A stretch of DNA of 64,000 nucleotides from Aricia agestis (GCF_905147365.1 NC_056425.1:13109001-13173000), one strand, 5' to 3'; positions 43,378 to 54,109 are shown, counted from the first letter of the stretch. The notes: generated by a model from the letters alone, not told the origin. Numbers and translations are program-made.

Positions 43378-43865
43378 ATGAGCCCAAACATGAAACCTCC
43401 ACTTTGGGTTCATACGAAGCTCGGTTCCTATAGAATCCAGGTGATGCTGCAGCAGCAGCATGTAAATATTTACTGTTTATACTTTATCTACTTCTTACTG
43501 GTTGTCACAATTAAAATGAGCCCAAACACGAAACCTCTGCTCTTAGTTGGCGAGGAGTTGGATATCCTATTGATTACCAGGTGATGCTGCAGCACCAGGT
43601 CAACTTTCCATTATTATGTATATACGTATATTGTATATTCACAAATATCACGAACTAGAAGGAAATATAAAACCTATCAAACGACTACAAGTTGCTAACG
43701 GCCTTTCATGAACCAGATAAACCCTGATTGTCCAGGACTGAGCAGGCTGATGATGATGAATTATAGCTAAGAACACTCTCGATCATGTCAGCTTTCAAAC
43801 AAAAAAAACTAGATCAAAATCGGTCCACCCGTTTGGATGCTACGAAGCCACGGACAGATACACAC

Positions 43866-43900
<35 letters not shown>

Positions 43901-43945
43901 CGTCAAACTTATAACACCCCTCTTTTTTGTCGGGGGTTAAAAAAG
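43378..43945 (+). repeat. Interspersed repeat with duplicated module and GACA tract
   Basis: A module atgagcccaaacatgaaacc ... aggtgatgctgcagcagc occurs at 43378 and again at 43515. The element ends with cggtccacccgtttggatgc, a (gaca)n tract and cacccctcttttttgtcggg. Common lepidopteran 3'-end type; class not resolved. Confidence 0.5.
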
Positions 43946-44065
43946 TGTTGAATTATGAATGCAGTTCTTTTCAAAATTATCTTAAGAACATGACTGCATT
44001 CATAACTCAACACTTACGTATTTTTTTGTGGGATAGTACACAAAATATGCTTAAAAGCGTCCAGT
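43940..44065. repeat. MITE-M-related hairpin
   Basis: aagtgttgaattatgaatgc pairs with gcattcataactcaacactt around ctttt..ttaagaacatg; then tttgtgggatagtacacaaa as in MITE-M. Confidence 0.6.
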
Positions 44066-44069
44066 TGTG

Positions 44070-44690
44070 ATCTGTCCATGCGCTCGACATAACCAAGTTA
44101 GGCAGGTCTGAAATCTGCCTATTATTCAATTTCTTTGTTAGTATTTTGTCATTTATTAAAAAGTAACGAGGGGTAGTCAAATTTCTGTACATAAAGGGGT
44201 CAAGTGACGCAACAGGTTGACAAACACTGGATTGTACAGCCTGCCGCCTGGCGCAGATCCAGCGCTTAGATGTTCGTTAGGACTGAATTTATCATCCGTG
44301 ACGTTTGAATACGTGCACGGTGCAACATATTATGACATAGTAGGTATATGTACTTATATAAAATACATAAACCTTCTGCTTGATTCGTTTTATAAAATAA
44401 CTACCGTCTAATGCAGTCGGGTAAGATTATTGCTTAAAGCAATTTGGCTTTCTATAACTTAAATTCCTTGTCGGTACCAGTATGGTGTAAATGTTTTTCA
44501 AGCTTTTTTCATAGATTTTAAAAGTATAAGTACCTTATTATTCTTGCACACAAATTACATGCTAAATAAACTCTCGCGACCGTACAATGAACAGAGGATT
44601 AAAAAGGACACACGGAATACGATTTGTGTAAAATCTCATTTCATAATTTTACATTTACCCCTGTCAACACTAAGTGTTGAAATTTCCACG
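44070..44690. other. No recognised feature
   Basis: BB-like trace at 44070-44130, otherwise AT-rich without supported genes. Confidence 0.3.
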
Positions 44691-44693
44691 TGT

Positions 44694-45380
44694 AGGGGCC
44701 GTCCATTATTCACGTCAAGTTTTTAGGCAACTCTTAAGACTTTTCTGATGATATTTAAATGTAAGATTTTTTCTACTCTTTTTAAGCCATGTTATTTATT
44801 AATAGACAGACTTTATTTAGTCGCATTATGGCAAATATGGCGAATGTTAAGCAAAAGTCGGAGCAGAGGTCGCTACTAACACATACAGCTACGAATAATA
44901 AAAACTAAAGAAGAGTAACTCCGTCAAAAAACATGCTCCAAAATACTTGTCAAAAAAGTGTACCTTGGTACACATTTCAATACATTTGCAATATTTAGGT
45001 GACCTTGAGCGGTATAAAGGCTGACGTTACATGACAGTTCGAATGGAACGTAATTTAAAACGGTAATAGTATGGGAGTTATGTTTCCTTAGTTTTTATTA
45101 TTCGTAGACATACAGTAAATAATCCGACCCAAATCCGACATGCTGCACACGTCAAATAGAATAGTGACAGAAACGTTGTCAAACTTCGATCGAATTTTTT
45201 ATATACTGTCTGTGTTAGTGCTGCCGTCTAGCGTGAAAACATTGCAGTAAAATATCCCATTTATTTAATATCACATACCTACTAAATTGTCTCCAAGCTC
45301 CCTTTCCAGTATGACATTTGGATGTTTCAGAAACTCTACCTCCCTCTTTAGTCCTCACGTGATTAATGGACAGCCCCTTA
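44694..45380. mobile_element. MITE-EE, ~690 bp, host of nested element FF
   Basis: aggggccgtccattattcac / cgtgattaatggacagcccc inverted ends with TTA-like border. FF is inserted in its middle. Confidence 0.65.
44889..45107. mobile_element. Nested element FF with perfect 19-bp TIR and 8-bp TSD
   Basis: ctacgaataataaaaacta pairs exactly with tagtttttattattcgtag. acatacag is duplicated at 44881-44888 and 45108-45115. 8-bp TSD fits hAT or P superfamilies. Second-level inverted similarity continues (gagtaactcc / gggagtta). Confidence 0.9.
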
Positions 45381-45384
45381 AATT

Positions 45385-46055
45385 GTGATACCACACTAAA
45401 TTATAATTATACAAAGTCTGTATAATATTTCTGAATTATACAGAACCATTCGTATGCAAAATACTTTCGGTGGTTTCGCAGTTCCGTTTTGAACCCTATG
45501 GTGAAGAGGGCTTAATAAAATAAATTAAATTATAGTGGTTTATTCTGTATGCACACTTTTTCGTCGAAAACGGAATTTTCGACGTTAGCGTTTGTATTTT
45601 CAGAGGAATTGTGTATTTTTCATAATCATATGATGTATCTGTATAAAAGTGTTTGTCTCAGTCATCTGAATGAATCTGCTATTTGATTTAATGTCTAGCG
45701 AATTCATTGAATGGAAGCATTTGATCTACAGTCAAAGACTTGACGAGTTGGTATTTAGTTTAGACGTTAAAAGTTACAGTCAACGACTTGACGAGTTATA
45801 AGAAAATTATGTAGATCCTTAATCTACCTATTTAGAATCATTTTCTCTGATGGTACGTACCATGGATATAATGTAAAACCCTTAACTTTAGTAAAATCAT
45901 AGAGAAAATATACACGTCATGTATGTCTGGTCTCTGGTAAAATTAAACTGATGATGATGATGATGCATCAAGGACGTGTGGTGTCGTGTTCGATGGATCT
46001 CGATGACCCCTCAGGGAATACTTCAACCCGATACCTAGTGCATGGACCACATAGA
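45385..46055. other. Unrecognised, with short direct repeat
   Basis: acagtcaaagacttgacgag at 45729 and a near copy at 45776; a (gat)n run at 45951. No supported gene. Confidence 0.35.
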
Positions 46056-46059
46056 CATA

Positions 46060-46267
46060 TCCATACAAATTTTAAGTATAAATTAAAAAATGTGTCTGTT
46101 TGTCTGTCTGTTACCACTTCCGAACCGCTGAACCGATTTTGCTGATTTGGTATGGAGATACTTTGAGTCCCAGGAAAGGACATAGGATACTTTATATCCT
46201 GGAAAAATGTACGGTTCCCGCGCGATAAACTAATTTTGGTGCGACAGAGTTGCGGGCATCACATAGT
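46060..46267 (+). mobile_element. Lep1-like Helitron
   Basis: tccatacaaatttt start, tctg tract, ggtatggagatactttgagt, cccgcgcgataaactaattt, and end gcgacagagttgcgggcatc + acatagt (CTAGT to CATAGT). Confidence 0.75.
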
Positions 46268-46379
46268 TTATTATATTCTTCGAATATGTGGGGAAAAGAC
46301 AAAGGGTCAAAACGCTAAAAAAAGCCATGTCTTTTATCACTTTAAATTATTTAGAATTTCAAGTAAAATTATTGCTCTA

Positions 46380-46540
46380 CTAGCTATCCCGTTGAACTTC
46401 GTGTCACTTTAAAACCTTCCCTGGATTTCTACGAATATTTTAAGACTAAGATCAGCCCAATCCGTTCCGCCGTTTTCGAGTTTTACCGTTACTAACACAT
46501 TTGAAAATCCATTTTTATATATATAGATTACGAAATCTCC
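46380..46540 (+). repeat. Repeat 'CCTTCCCTGGA' copy 2
   Basis: tagctatcccgttgaacttc ... ccttccctggatttctac ... gccgttttcgagttttaccg, and the end tttttatatatatagatt. Confidence 0.65.
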
Positions 46541-46544
46541 AAAT

Positions 46545-47285
46545 TTTTAAATATGTAATTTTTATTTTATAGAAATCCTCTTTATAATCCGCCTTTGAAC
46601 TATAATTTTGATTGTCTAACGAACGTCAAAATAACCAATCAACAACGCTGTAGAACAGATAAACTCTCGTCAAAAACCCCCTTTAACCGGCCATCGCTGG
46701 TGCACATTTAAGTCTAGACTAAGGTAAAGTGGACGGAAATCGTTAAAGCGGTCACTTTACTTACCTAATGGTGCTTCCGGCACACGCGAACTTTTTAAAC
46801 ATTAAAAGCTCTGTTGTGATAACATTAATTTTATTTTCATTTTTAATACGAAACCTCGTTTGCGTCGCGTGTTATAATAACGCAATATAAACGTATACAG
46901 TAGACTATATTCACGTTAATCCGGAATTAGACACAAGCAATCAGCGATCCATATAGTCGCGCACAGCTTTATGATCGCTCGCTGATACTGGAGGGAACAA
47001 TAAATGAGACAAGTCAAACCGTCAAGCTGCCGCCTGTGGCTTTACTTAGATGACGCGGCGGCGCCAGCCTCATATCGGCTGTTGCTTTCTGTAGCCCCGA
47101 GACTGGACATTTCAATAACTAATGTTTTTTTTTATTGATATTGTTAAATATGCTATTTATTATCCATATTTATTATTTATACATATAAGTCATTACACTT
47201 CCATTACCACTCATATTTAATAGTTTTTTTTTTAATACTTATTCTAAGATTATGAATTATTATATTTATGTAATTTTTTATCTAG
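46545..47285. other. No recognised feature
   Basis: AT-rich, a CG-containing patch near 47030-47095. No gene or named repeat. Confidence 0.3.
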
Positions 47286-47289
47286 TTTA

Positions 47290-47697
47290 TGTAATATATT
47301 ATATGAGTATTATTATTATGCTGTGTGTTGTGTGTCTGTCAAACGCCTGGCAATGACGAGGATCCACATAATATCAGGGATCGTGGTACAGTATCCTGTG
47401 CCATGTTCATTTACCTGAGTGGAGTCCTATTCGACAACTTTTCGCACTGCACTGCTTTTCACCAAGGCACTCAATCCGCGCCGCAATACAAAGATATATA
47501 AATTAATTGTGCGTAAAATGTACAAGGTATGAGCCGCACCGTTGTAATTAAGTGTTCTCAATAGTTTTTTTTTTCTGTTACCTTATATTATGTGGTTAGG
47601 CTTAGTATGTATTTTCGTTGTTTTGTTTGTGCGTTTTTTGTTCTTGTTGTTGTTGTGTAATTTGTTGAATAAATGTCTATTATTATTATTATTAGAC
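47290..47697 (+). repeat. LINE 3'-UTR-like fragment with TTA tail
   Basis: gtgtgtctgtcaaacgcctg ... T-rich UTR ... aataaatgtctattattatt (47669-47695). The (TTA)n end is a common non-LTR tail. No coding part remains. Confidence 0.5.
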
Positions 47698-47699
47698 AA

Positions 47700-48610
47700 T
47701 GAACAATAACGACTCGACTGATGCCAATGTCATGCCCCCGTGCATGATTCCCACTGGGCCGAAATTTTCATTCTTCGCCACAGCAAAGAAACTTAAAATT
47801 AACACTGTGCCTTCGTCTATTTTTTCTGAACAATCGTAAAATTATGTGAAGATATAGTTTAAAGTACCCAGCAAAACAATGGAATATCGCGCGTAAAACT
47901 TATTTTTGAGTTGCGCGAGGGACACGTCTAAGTTAGCCTACTGTGTGATATTAATATTGTAGTAATTACCTGTTATGGACAATGAATATAATGTAGGGCA
48001 TAAGTATGGGTTTTTCCCTTGGGTATCATGTAATCGATTTGTGTATTCGGTTATTAGAGAATGATGGTTATTTGTTTCATATTAGTGCTTTCTGTCTAAA
48101 AAATTCAAGCCGATGATCTTTTGCTGGATAAAAAACTCAAGTGCGGAAGTAAAACGAATAAATTAAGTTTTTACTTACTTTTGTCCATCCAATTTTCCCT
48201 TACGCCATGGCATTACACCGTAGCAAATTATGTCATTATACCGTTGTATATTTAGCCATGACATAAGTAGCCGGGTTCACGGGTAGGCCAGGCCATTTAC
48301 TCACGGAGATAACTTCCTAATCATCACGGTAGATAAGCCCCATATACTTATGACCCGGAAGGGAACTATCAGCTTTTTCAATATTGCATAACAGCTGTTA
48401 TCATTTCCAGTAAATGTGTTCCTGAAATTAGGCGTGTTTTTGTTTATGTTGTGTATTGTTAAAGAAATTGACGATATACAATGGAAATTGCTAAATAGCA
48501 CCGGTGAATTCTGCCCTACTGCTCGAGCCTCGAGTGCTATTTTATATAGTAATAATTTACTTAGTTTTTCTTCTCCATACAAAACTGATAAAAATTGTAA
48601 CATCTAGTAT
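47700..48610. other. No recognised feature
   Basis: AT-rich spacer upstream of the MITE-M copy and TRPM exon. Two overlapping short frames at 48301-48607 on opposite strands show no protein-like content. Confidence 0.35.
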
Positions 48611-48612
48611 AT

Positions 48613-48728
48613 TTGGTCGCTGTTAAGCATTTGTGTACTAACCGACAATTTTTGGTTCCTGATTGATGCATACATAACTCAATACGTAATTTTTGTGGGA
48701 TGATACACAAATGCCAAACAGCGGCCAT
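48613..48728. mobile_element. MITE-M, complete copy
   Basis: tggtcgctgttaagcatttg / aaatgccaaacagcggcca ends with inner ctaaccgacaatttttggtt and tacgtaatttttgtgggatg. Half copies at 1-54 and 22869-22922. Confidence 0.65.
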
Positions 48729-48882
48729 TTAATTTAATAAATAAAAAAATAATTAAAAAATGTTTTATTTCTGAGTAAATTTGAATCAAATTTTTTTCAG
48801 AATGTCTACCTGATGCCTACCACCGGTTCGGGTTTAATGTAATCGGGTTACAGTTTCTAATAGAGTTCTGTTATTGTTACAG

Positions 48883-48965
48883 AAGACCACACGAAGCTGG
48901 ATAGAGAGCACGTTCCAGAAGCGGGAGTGTCGGTGCTTCGTGCCCAGCGCCAAGGACGAGCATGT
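48883..48965 (+). CDS. Trpm: Single exon of a TRPM-type cation channel gene
   Basis: A 83-nt exon with a strong acceptor (ttattgttacag|aag) and donor (catgt|gtgagt), reading KTTRSWIESTFQKRECRCFV then PSAKDEHV. The SWIE-x-x-F-x-KREC-x-x-x-x-PS-x-KD signature is the conserved start of the large cytosolic N-terminal region of TRPM channels (melastatin family; plasma-membrane Ca2+/Mg2+/Zn2+-permeable channels). The next expected segment begins with a CCCG-type cysteine cluster; no exon carrying it was found to the right, and none of the upstream exons to the left, so introns must be long. The exon starts in phase 0 and ends in phase 2. It is GC-richer than its surroundings and free of stops. Confidence 0.85.
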
Positions 48966-49113
48966 GTGAGTAGCTGGACACGCGTTACTTATTCATAAAT
49001 CATAATATTAAACGTCTCATTACACCAGAGTAAACAGAACTAATGAGTAGGTCGACTCAGAAGAAATCTCGAAATTCATATTAAGTTTGCCGTAGTATTT
49101 TCGCATTATATAC

Positions 49114-49316
49114 ATGACTAGTAGATTGGACTGTACTAGTCATTGGAAAAAGCACAAAAACACCATATTTATTAATGTTGATTTAAGAACTGACTGTTTT
49201 TCTTTAAAAACAGGCGTTCTTTTACTTTAAAAACAGGAAATTTTTAAAGCAACATTAATAAATATTGTGTTTTTGTGCTTTTTCCAATGACTGGTACTGT
49301 CCAATCTACTAGTCAT
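49114..49316. mobile_element. Foldback MITE, ~60-bp arms
   Basis: atgactagtagattggactg ... gtcattggaaaaagcacaaa pairs with tttgtgctttttccaatgac ... cagtccaatctactagtcat-type sequence. The loop holds ctttaaaaacagg twice. It lies 150 bp after the TRPM exon. Confidence 0.85.
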
Positions 49317-49639
49317 TTACCTTAGTATGTATGAACTTGTCATAAAATCTCTTGGGCTTATACCAATTGTATCTGGCTGATTTTGGTATCATTAAAAAGT
49401 TTTAATTTTACAGAAGACAATTCCAAATTCAAATTAGGTAAATGTGAGATTTCCATATTTTGTTATAAATTATTATTAAAAGCTTTTATTTAACTTGCTC
49501 TGTATGTATGTAAGTATGTATGTTCAGGGGAAATTTTGGAACTCAATTTTAAAGTAGATATATTTAACCGATTGAGCTAAAATTTTGCATGCACGTTTAG
49601 TTTGGATGACAATACACGATATTGTATGTGATATCACTC

Positions 49640-50440
49640 TAAATCCAATATGGCCGACCATCCAAGATGGCGAAGTAGTTATTTTCTATGTAGTCCTACA
49701 ATATGGATATTAAATGAAAGGGCTTTTTGAGAGTAACTCGAAAACGAATGTAATGTCATTTTACATCTAATATGGCGGCTCATGCAAGATAGAAGAATAG
49801 TTATTTTTAATGCACTTCTGCAATATGGGTATCAAATGAAATGGCTCATTGAGAGTAACTCGAAAACGAATGTAATGTCATTCTACATCCAGGGTTGTCA
49901 TCCGTCCGGATTTCCCCGGATTTGTCCTAGTTTGAAGGGCGTCCGGGGTGCGTCCGGCCGGTTTTTTGAAAAGGGTCCGGGTGAAATCCAAACACTTTTG
50001 ATGAGAGAAATTTAACTTTTAAGTCATGCAGCAATAAACGAAAGATAAAAACTCGCTAGGCATACACATAGGCGGTTTCTTGCACGGACTTGAGTTAGTC
50101 AGATTTTTACAAATTCTTGTTGCAAAAGCAAAAATTGGCAAAACGTTATCGTAAATACTGTTTAAGAGGTGTCCGGGGAAATAGCCACATTTCGGCCAAA
50201 TGTCCGGGAATTTTGTCGTGCTTGACCGGCGAAGGGAATTTGGGTGATGGCAACCCTATCTACATCCAATATGGCGGCTCATCCGAGTTCCGAGATAGGT
50301 ACGGGGATAGTTATTTTAAAAGGGCTCATTGAGAGTAACTCGGAGACGAATGTAATGTTTCTACATCCAATATGGCAATCCAAGATACGGGAATAGTAAT
50401 TATTTTTATGGCACTTCTGCAATATGGATATCAAATTTTC
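49640..50440. repeat. Tandem array, ~125-bp units, split by a hAT MITE
   Basis: Units contain tccaatatggcggctcatcc, gttatttttaatgcacttct, gggtatcaaatgaaa and gagagtaactcgaaaacgaa. About four units: ~49640, ~49766, ~50262 (shortened) and ~50370 (degenerate). Confidence 0.75.
49890..50258. mobile_element. hAT-type MITE, 369 bp, perfect 8-bp TSD
   Basis: cagggttgtcatccgtccgg ... gggtgatggcaacccta. tctacatc is repeated at 49882-49889 and 50259-50266. The body repeats tccgg/ccgga-type words. It splits the tandem array. Confidence 0.85.
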
Positions 50441-50683
50441 ATCGACGACAACACACCTTGGGAATAGGGTGGTTCTTACAGGCTACTAGAATATTTTTCA
50501 TAATTCCTATTGTAAATAGCTCTTAGTGATAATATTGTTATATAACACAGTCAAATTAACTAGACGCATGGTGATGACGTCATTACGAAGCTTGCATATA
50601 CATTCCAGTGGTGCGTCAGGTTAATGTGACCGTGTTGTACTGTATATGTTTTAAATTGTAATTTTCCATCTTTTTAGTAAAAG

Positions 50684-50822
50684 ATGGCCCCGTGCGAGTT
50701 TCTTACGCCGGTTCTTCTCGCCGGGTTAGTTCCCGAACCGGTGGTAGGCACCGTAGTATCGACGTTCGGTAAAGTTTTTGTAAAAAATTACTCCGAATAA
50801 AAATATTTTTGATTTGATTTGA
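50684..50822 (+). repeat. LINE 3'-end fragment (L3 family)
   Basis: gatggccccgtgcgagtttc, cggttcttctcgccgggtta, aaccggtggtaggcaccgta, then aataaaaatatttttgattt + gatttg. Poly(GATTT)-type tail. Confidence 0.65.
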
Positions 50823-50862
50823 AATAAAAGGGCTCATTAAGAGTAAATTGAAAAGTAAATCG

Positions 50863-51062
50863 GGTCGTGACATGAAGTGTCGTGCCGTGTCGTGTCGTGC
50901 CGTGTCATGACGTGTCGTGACGTGACGTGTCGTGTCGTGTCGTGTCGGGTCGGGTCAGGTCGGGTTGGGTCGTGACATGTCCTTTCGTGACGTGACGTGT
51001 CGTGTTGGGTCGTGTTGGGTTGGGTCGGATCGTGACATGTCGTATCGTGTTATGTCAAGTCA
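50863..51062. repeat. Degenerate (GTCGT)n pentanucleotide repeat
   Basis: About 200 bp of gtcgt/gtcgg/gacgt words, e.g. gtgtcgtgtcgtgtcgtgtc. The frame across it is not a gene. Confidence 0.9.
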
Positions 51063-51192
51063 AATCCAGCCGGGTTTTAGAAAATGCCCGGTCCGGTCAC
51101 ATTTGTTAAGTGAAATTTATTAAACTTTTTAATCGGGACTTAACGCGACTTATTTAAGTAGTAATGCTACTACGAGTACATACTTTTTCTCG

Positions 51193-51261
51193 ACGTTTCG
51201 GCCGTGTTGCAACGGCCGTGGTCACGAGGGGACCACGGCCGTTGCAACACGGCCGAAACGT
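51193..51261. repeat. Perfect 31-bp hairpin
   Basis: acgtttcggccgtgttgcaa... pairs exactly with ...ttgcaacacggccgaaacgt around a 7-nt loop. The motif is part of a common lepidopteran repeat, here duplicated in inverse. Confidence 0.9.
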
Positions 51262-51262
51262 T

Positions 51263-51550
51263 CACAGATTTCTGAAATTTTCACAGATTGTTTATTTCTG
51301 TTGCCGCTATAACAACAAACACTAAAAAACTAAATAAAATTAATATTCCAGTGGGCTCCCATACAACAAACGCGTTTTTTTGGCCTCTTTTGCTCTATAT
51401 CTATTGATATGCCATTATTATGGCAACAGGTAGACCGTACTTGATTTTTTCTCAAAGTCCTATATTATATGTGTACTTTAATACGGTATTTAATAAAAAT
51501 ATTAAAATAAAATAAAATATTAAGGGGGGCTCCCATACAAAAAACACTCG
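51263..51550 (+). repeat. GGTTCCGTACCC-family internal fragment
   Basis: cacagattgtttatttctgt, gggctcccatacaacaaacg and tttggcctcttttgc are the complement of the internal part of 26470-26715. Followed by a similar 'ggggggctcccatacaaa' at 51525. Confidence 0.5.
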
Positions 51551-51856
51551 CACTTGGACCGATTTTTTGCTTTGAGCGGAGCTTGAACCTTTATAATGTT
51601 ACGTGCTAGGGTTCGAGGATTTGAAGAGAAAGACCTGGTGACCCTCTGGAAGACTTTATTAAAACTGCACTAAACACTAGGTCACAACACTTAGCACTAA
51701 GTCCTAACACTAATCACTAGGTCCAATCAATAAGCACTATCACTGTCCTAGGTCGTAGCCAAGTCGCAGGTTTCACTGGTTCACTCACTATTGATCACTT
51801 GATGTCGCCTCGAAGATCGCTCAGATTGAACTGACTTGCCGGGCCTGCCTGCGGCT

Positions 51857-51870
51857 CTTTTTATATGGCG
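51857..51870 (-). promoter_or_regulatory. LTR core promoter TATA box
   Basis: CGCCATATAAAAAG on the - strand, downstream of the HSE cluster and about 200 bp before the AATAAA signal. Confidence 0.7.
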
Positions 51871-51877
51871 AGACGAA

Positions 51878-51890
51878 TTCCAGAAAGTTC
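51878..51890 (-). promoter_or_regulatory. Heat-shock-element-like motif 1
   Basis: TTCcaGAAagTTC: three perfect alternating nTTCn/nGAAn units with 2-nt spacing, about 10 bp upstream of the TATA box on the LTR's own strand. Confidence 0.65.
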
Positions 51891-51921
51891 CCGATTCACG
51901 TAAACAAGTAAACAACCGTGG

Positions 51922-51939
51922 GAACTTTCTAGGAGGCTC
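51922..51939 (-). promoter_or_regulatory. Heat-shock-element-like motif 2
   Basis: GAActTTCtaGGAggCTC: two perfect and two one-mismatch units in the same 5-bp register. Confidence 0.5.
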
Positions 51940-52090
51940 GGGCATGTACCACAATAAAACTGCCGTCCTTACGATAAGTGCAGTAAGTTGAATTAATTTC
52001 GGACCTTATGGACTCAGTCACAAGGTCTAAATTAAAACACGTAAACACGCTAACAAATAAACGGTAAACACGTAAACAAACATTGGACCT

Positions 52091-52103
52091 TTCTAGAAGG
52101 TTC
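52091..52103 (-). promoter_or_regulatory. Heat-shock-element-like motif 3
   Basis: TTCtaGAAggTTC: three perfect units, about 220 bp upstream of the TATA box. Confidence 0.6.
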
Positions 52104-52239
52104 GAGTATGTACTTGCGCACCTCATGCCATCTAGTATTGAGTAGGGGATTTATGTTGCCTGTGCTCCCTCGGTGAGCTTCGCTGGTTTGTCGCTAGATG
52201 GCACCACGTGTCCGTATACCATGTACCGTAACAATAATA

Positions 52240-53080
52240 TTGTTACAATCATTTTTGGCGATATTAGAGATGAGTAAGAGCCCCCACAGGCTAAAAAAAC
52301 TAAAAGTCTGCAGTCTGTGCTGCAGACTTTTAGTTCGCCAATAGTTTTGTCGAAAGTTGAATCAATAAACTATTTGTATCCGCTGATTAAGTCTGTACTC
52401 TCAGTGTCAGACAGATAGTATTATGACAGAAGATGATGCAGTTTCTCATAATACTGTCTTTCCATTTTTAGCAAAATAATAAAATAAAACCATATCTACA
52501 GTATTTTAAAATGTGCAGTGTCGAAATATTAGCGAAGTTGTCGTAACACAAGAGTGATACAAGTTGTCCGCCAACTTCCGAAGTCGCGCCATGTTACAAA
52601 ACTGCCACGTGCCAAATTAAATTTCACATTTTCCGCAGAAGTTTGTTTGTTACAATGACGTTTATTGTTTTTACTCGACTACGACGAAGCCAAAAAGGGT
52701 AAATTTTTGGCAGCACTTTGTGTGTATTTTCAATTTTGTTTCAACATTGTGCTGAAACCTCAAAACTTAATTAATAATTGTGGTTTGTAAAGAAAAAGCT
52801 TCGTTTAGGAGGAAAAAAAATATTTTAATTATTACAACATTTTTTACACAGTAAATTTTATACAACAGTTTAATATTTACCTAAAAGAGTTCGCGTTATT
52901 TTTCTGTGCTCTTTTTGGTATCTTCTCCTGGTTTTTTCTGTAACAGACAAGTTTTTAAGACCAAATTGGAGTTTAAAATAAAAAAAATAAGACAAAGCAT
53001 CCATAATATTGCTTCTATTGCTCTGGACGTTCATCGCGGCCATTTTTCGCTCGAAAAAGTAGCCTATGTCTTTTCCCGTT
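52240..53080. other. Unrecognised apart from a perfect 16-bp hairpin
   Basis: aactaaaagtctgcag / ctgcagacttttagtt (52298-52335) with a 6-nt loop. The rest is AT-rich, with no gene supported. Confidence 0.4.
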
Positions 53081-53083
53081 GTC

Positions 53084-53215
53084 TCATCATCATCATATCA
53101 GCCTCTCGTTCACTGCTGGACATAGGCCTCTCTCAATGAATGCCAAGATGACCGATCTCCTGGTACTCGCAACCAACATGGACCCGCATCTTAACGGAGA
53201 TCGTCGTCCCCGTCG
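53084..53215 (-). repeat. LINE 3' end of RTE type
   Basis: catcatcatcatatcagcct, gttcactgctggacataggc and tgaatgccaagatgaccgat: a widespread lepidopteran LINE 3' end whose - strand tail is (ATG)n. Confidence 0.65.
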
Positions 53216-53370
53216 TCGATTTCTCGTTGTCTACTATCATTATATCTGAATCGATTATAATAACATAAAAATCTATCCAGTAGTTCGTGAGATATATGAG
53301 ATTCGTGAGTAACAAACAAATTCTTCACCTTACAAATTATAATTAGTGTAGATGCTAATTAGAGCAAAAG

Positions 53371-53466
53371 ACTGAACTGTTGCAAGTGTCAATGGGCGAC
53401 GCGACGGTAGTTGCTTTCCATCAGGTGACCCGTTTGCTCGTTTGCCCAATTATTTCATAAAAAAAC
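53371..53466 (+). repeat. SINE-A/LINE 3'-tail fragment
   Basis: gttgcaagtgtcaatgggcg ... ttgctttccatcaggtgacc ... ttatttcataaaaaaac. Tail only. Confidence 0.75.
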
Positions 53467-53499
53467 TCTCTTTTCATCTGTCTCTTTATTTATCTCTCT

Positions 53500-53640
53500 T
53501 TTTCAAATCAAATCAAATCAAATCATTTATTTCGGGCATCAGAGGCCCATATAACAAATACCTTAAATCTGACAATTATATCAATTATTATATAGGTAAT
53601 AAATACCTTAAACTAACATACATATTTTATATATATTCTT
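53500..53640 (-). repeat. LINE 3'-end fragment with (GATTT)n tail
   Basis: The complement ends ...cctctgatgc ccgaaataaa tgatttgatttgatttgatt. Coding part absent. Confidence 0.5.
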
Positions 53641-53649
53641 AAAAAATTA

Positions 53650-53990
53650 CACTGTCACGTTTTGCCGGCGACGTGACTCACTTCGTTCCGGAGTCTCCCT
53701 CGGAACCTCCGACATCAGTCGGCCAGAATTCCTCCGCTTCAAAGAAGATGATTTTTCTCTACCTCTCTCTTAACCCTCCTTCTCACGGGCGCCATGTCAC
53801 AGTAAACATCCCAGAACCTGGTGACGTGGGAGGTGGACAGCCTCCGCCGCAGAGCTGGTGCCAGGCTCCAGGTGTTTCGGTTGGAGTAGCAGACCATGCC
53901 TGGAACAAAATTAGATCAGTCCAGCCAGTGTCAGAACATAAAATGAAACCAGTAGATCATTTTCTGCATACTTAAGCGTCCGAAATGGGT
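53650..53990 (-). mobile_element. Possible LTR-retrotransposon leader fragment
   Basis: On the - strand ...TTTACTGTGACA is followed by TGGCGCCCGTGAG, which looks like an LTR end (CA) plus a TGGCGCC primer-binding site (53782-53794). The 5' LTR start and any gag are not identifiable. The 100-codon frame on + is not recognised. Confidence 0.35.
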
Positions 53991-54109
53991 GCACGCACGT
54001 TAAGCTTTTCTTTTTAACTGAGTCTCTTTTTAGCAGAGTAGACAGAACTAAGGAGTTTTTATAGTGAGCCCTTTTGACAACGTGAGTCCTTAATAATTTA
54101 GTCTGGATA

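Larger units (their letters stand above)
51597..52233 (-). mobile_element. Solo LTR, 637 bp, with 4-bp TSD
   Basis: Read on the - strand it starts TGTTACGGTACATGG and ends CTAGCACGTAACA (TG...CA with TGTTACG/CGTAACA ends). ATAA flanks both sides (51593-51596 and 52234-52237). It carries a TATA box (CGCCATATAAAAAG, about 51857-51870) and AATAAA (TTTAATAAAG near 51660) in the right order for U3-R-U5. No primer site, internal gene or second LTR is present, so it is a solo LTR left by LTR-LTR recombination. Length and TSD fit a Ty3/Gypsy-type element; the family is not named. Confidence 0.88.

Noticed and set aside
53673..53975. 100-codon frame as a host gene
   Set aside because: No splice sites or domain; the opposite strand shows an LTR-end plus primer-site arrangement instead.
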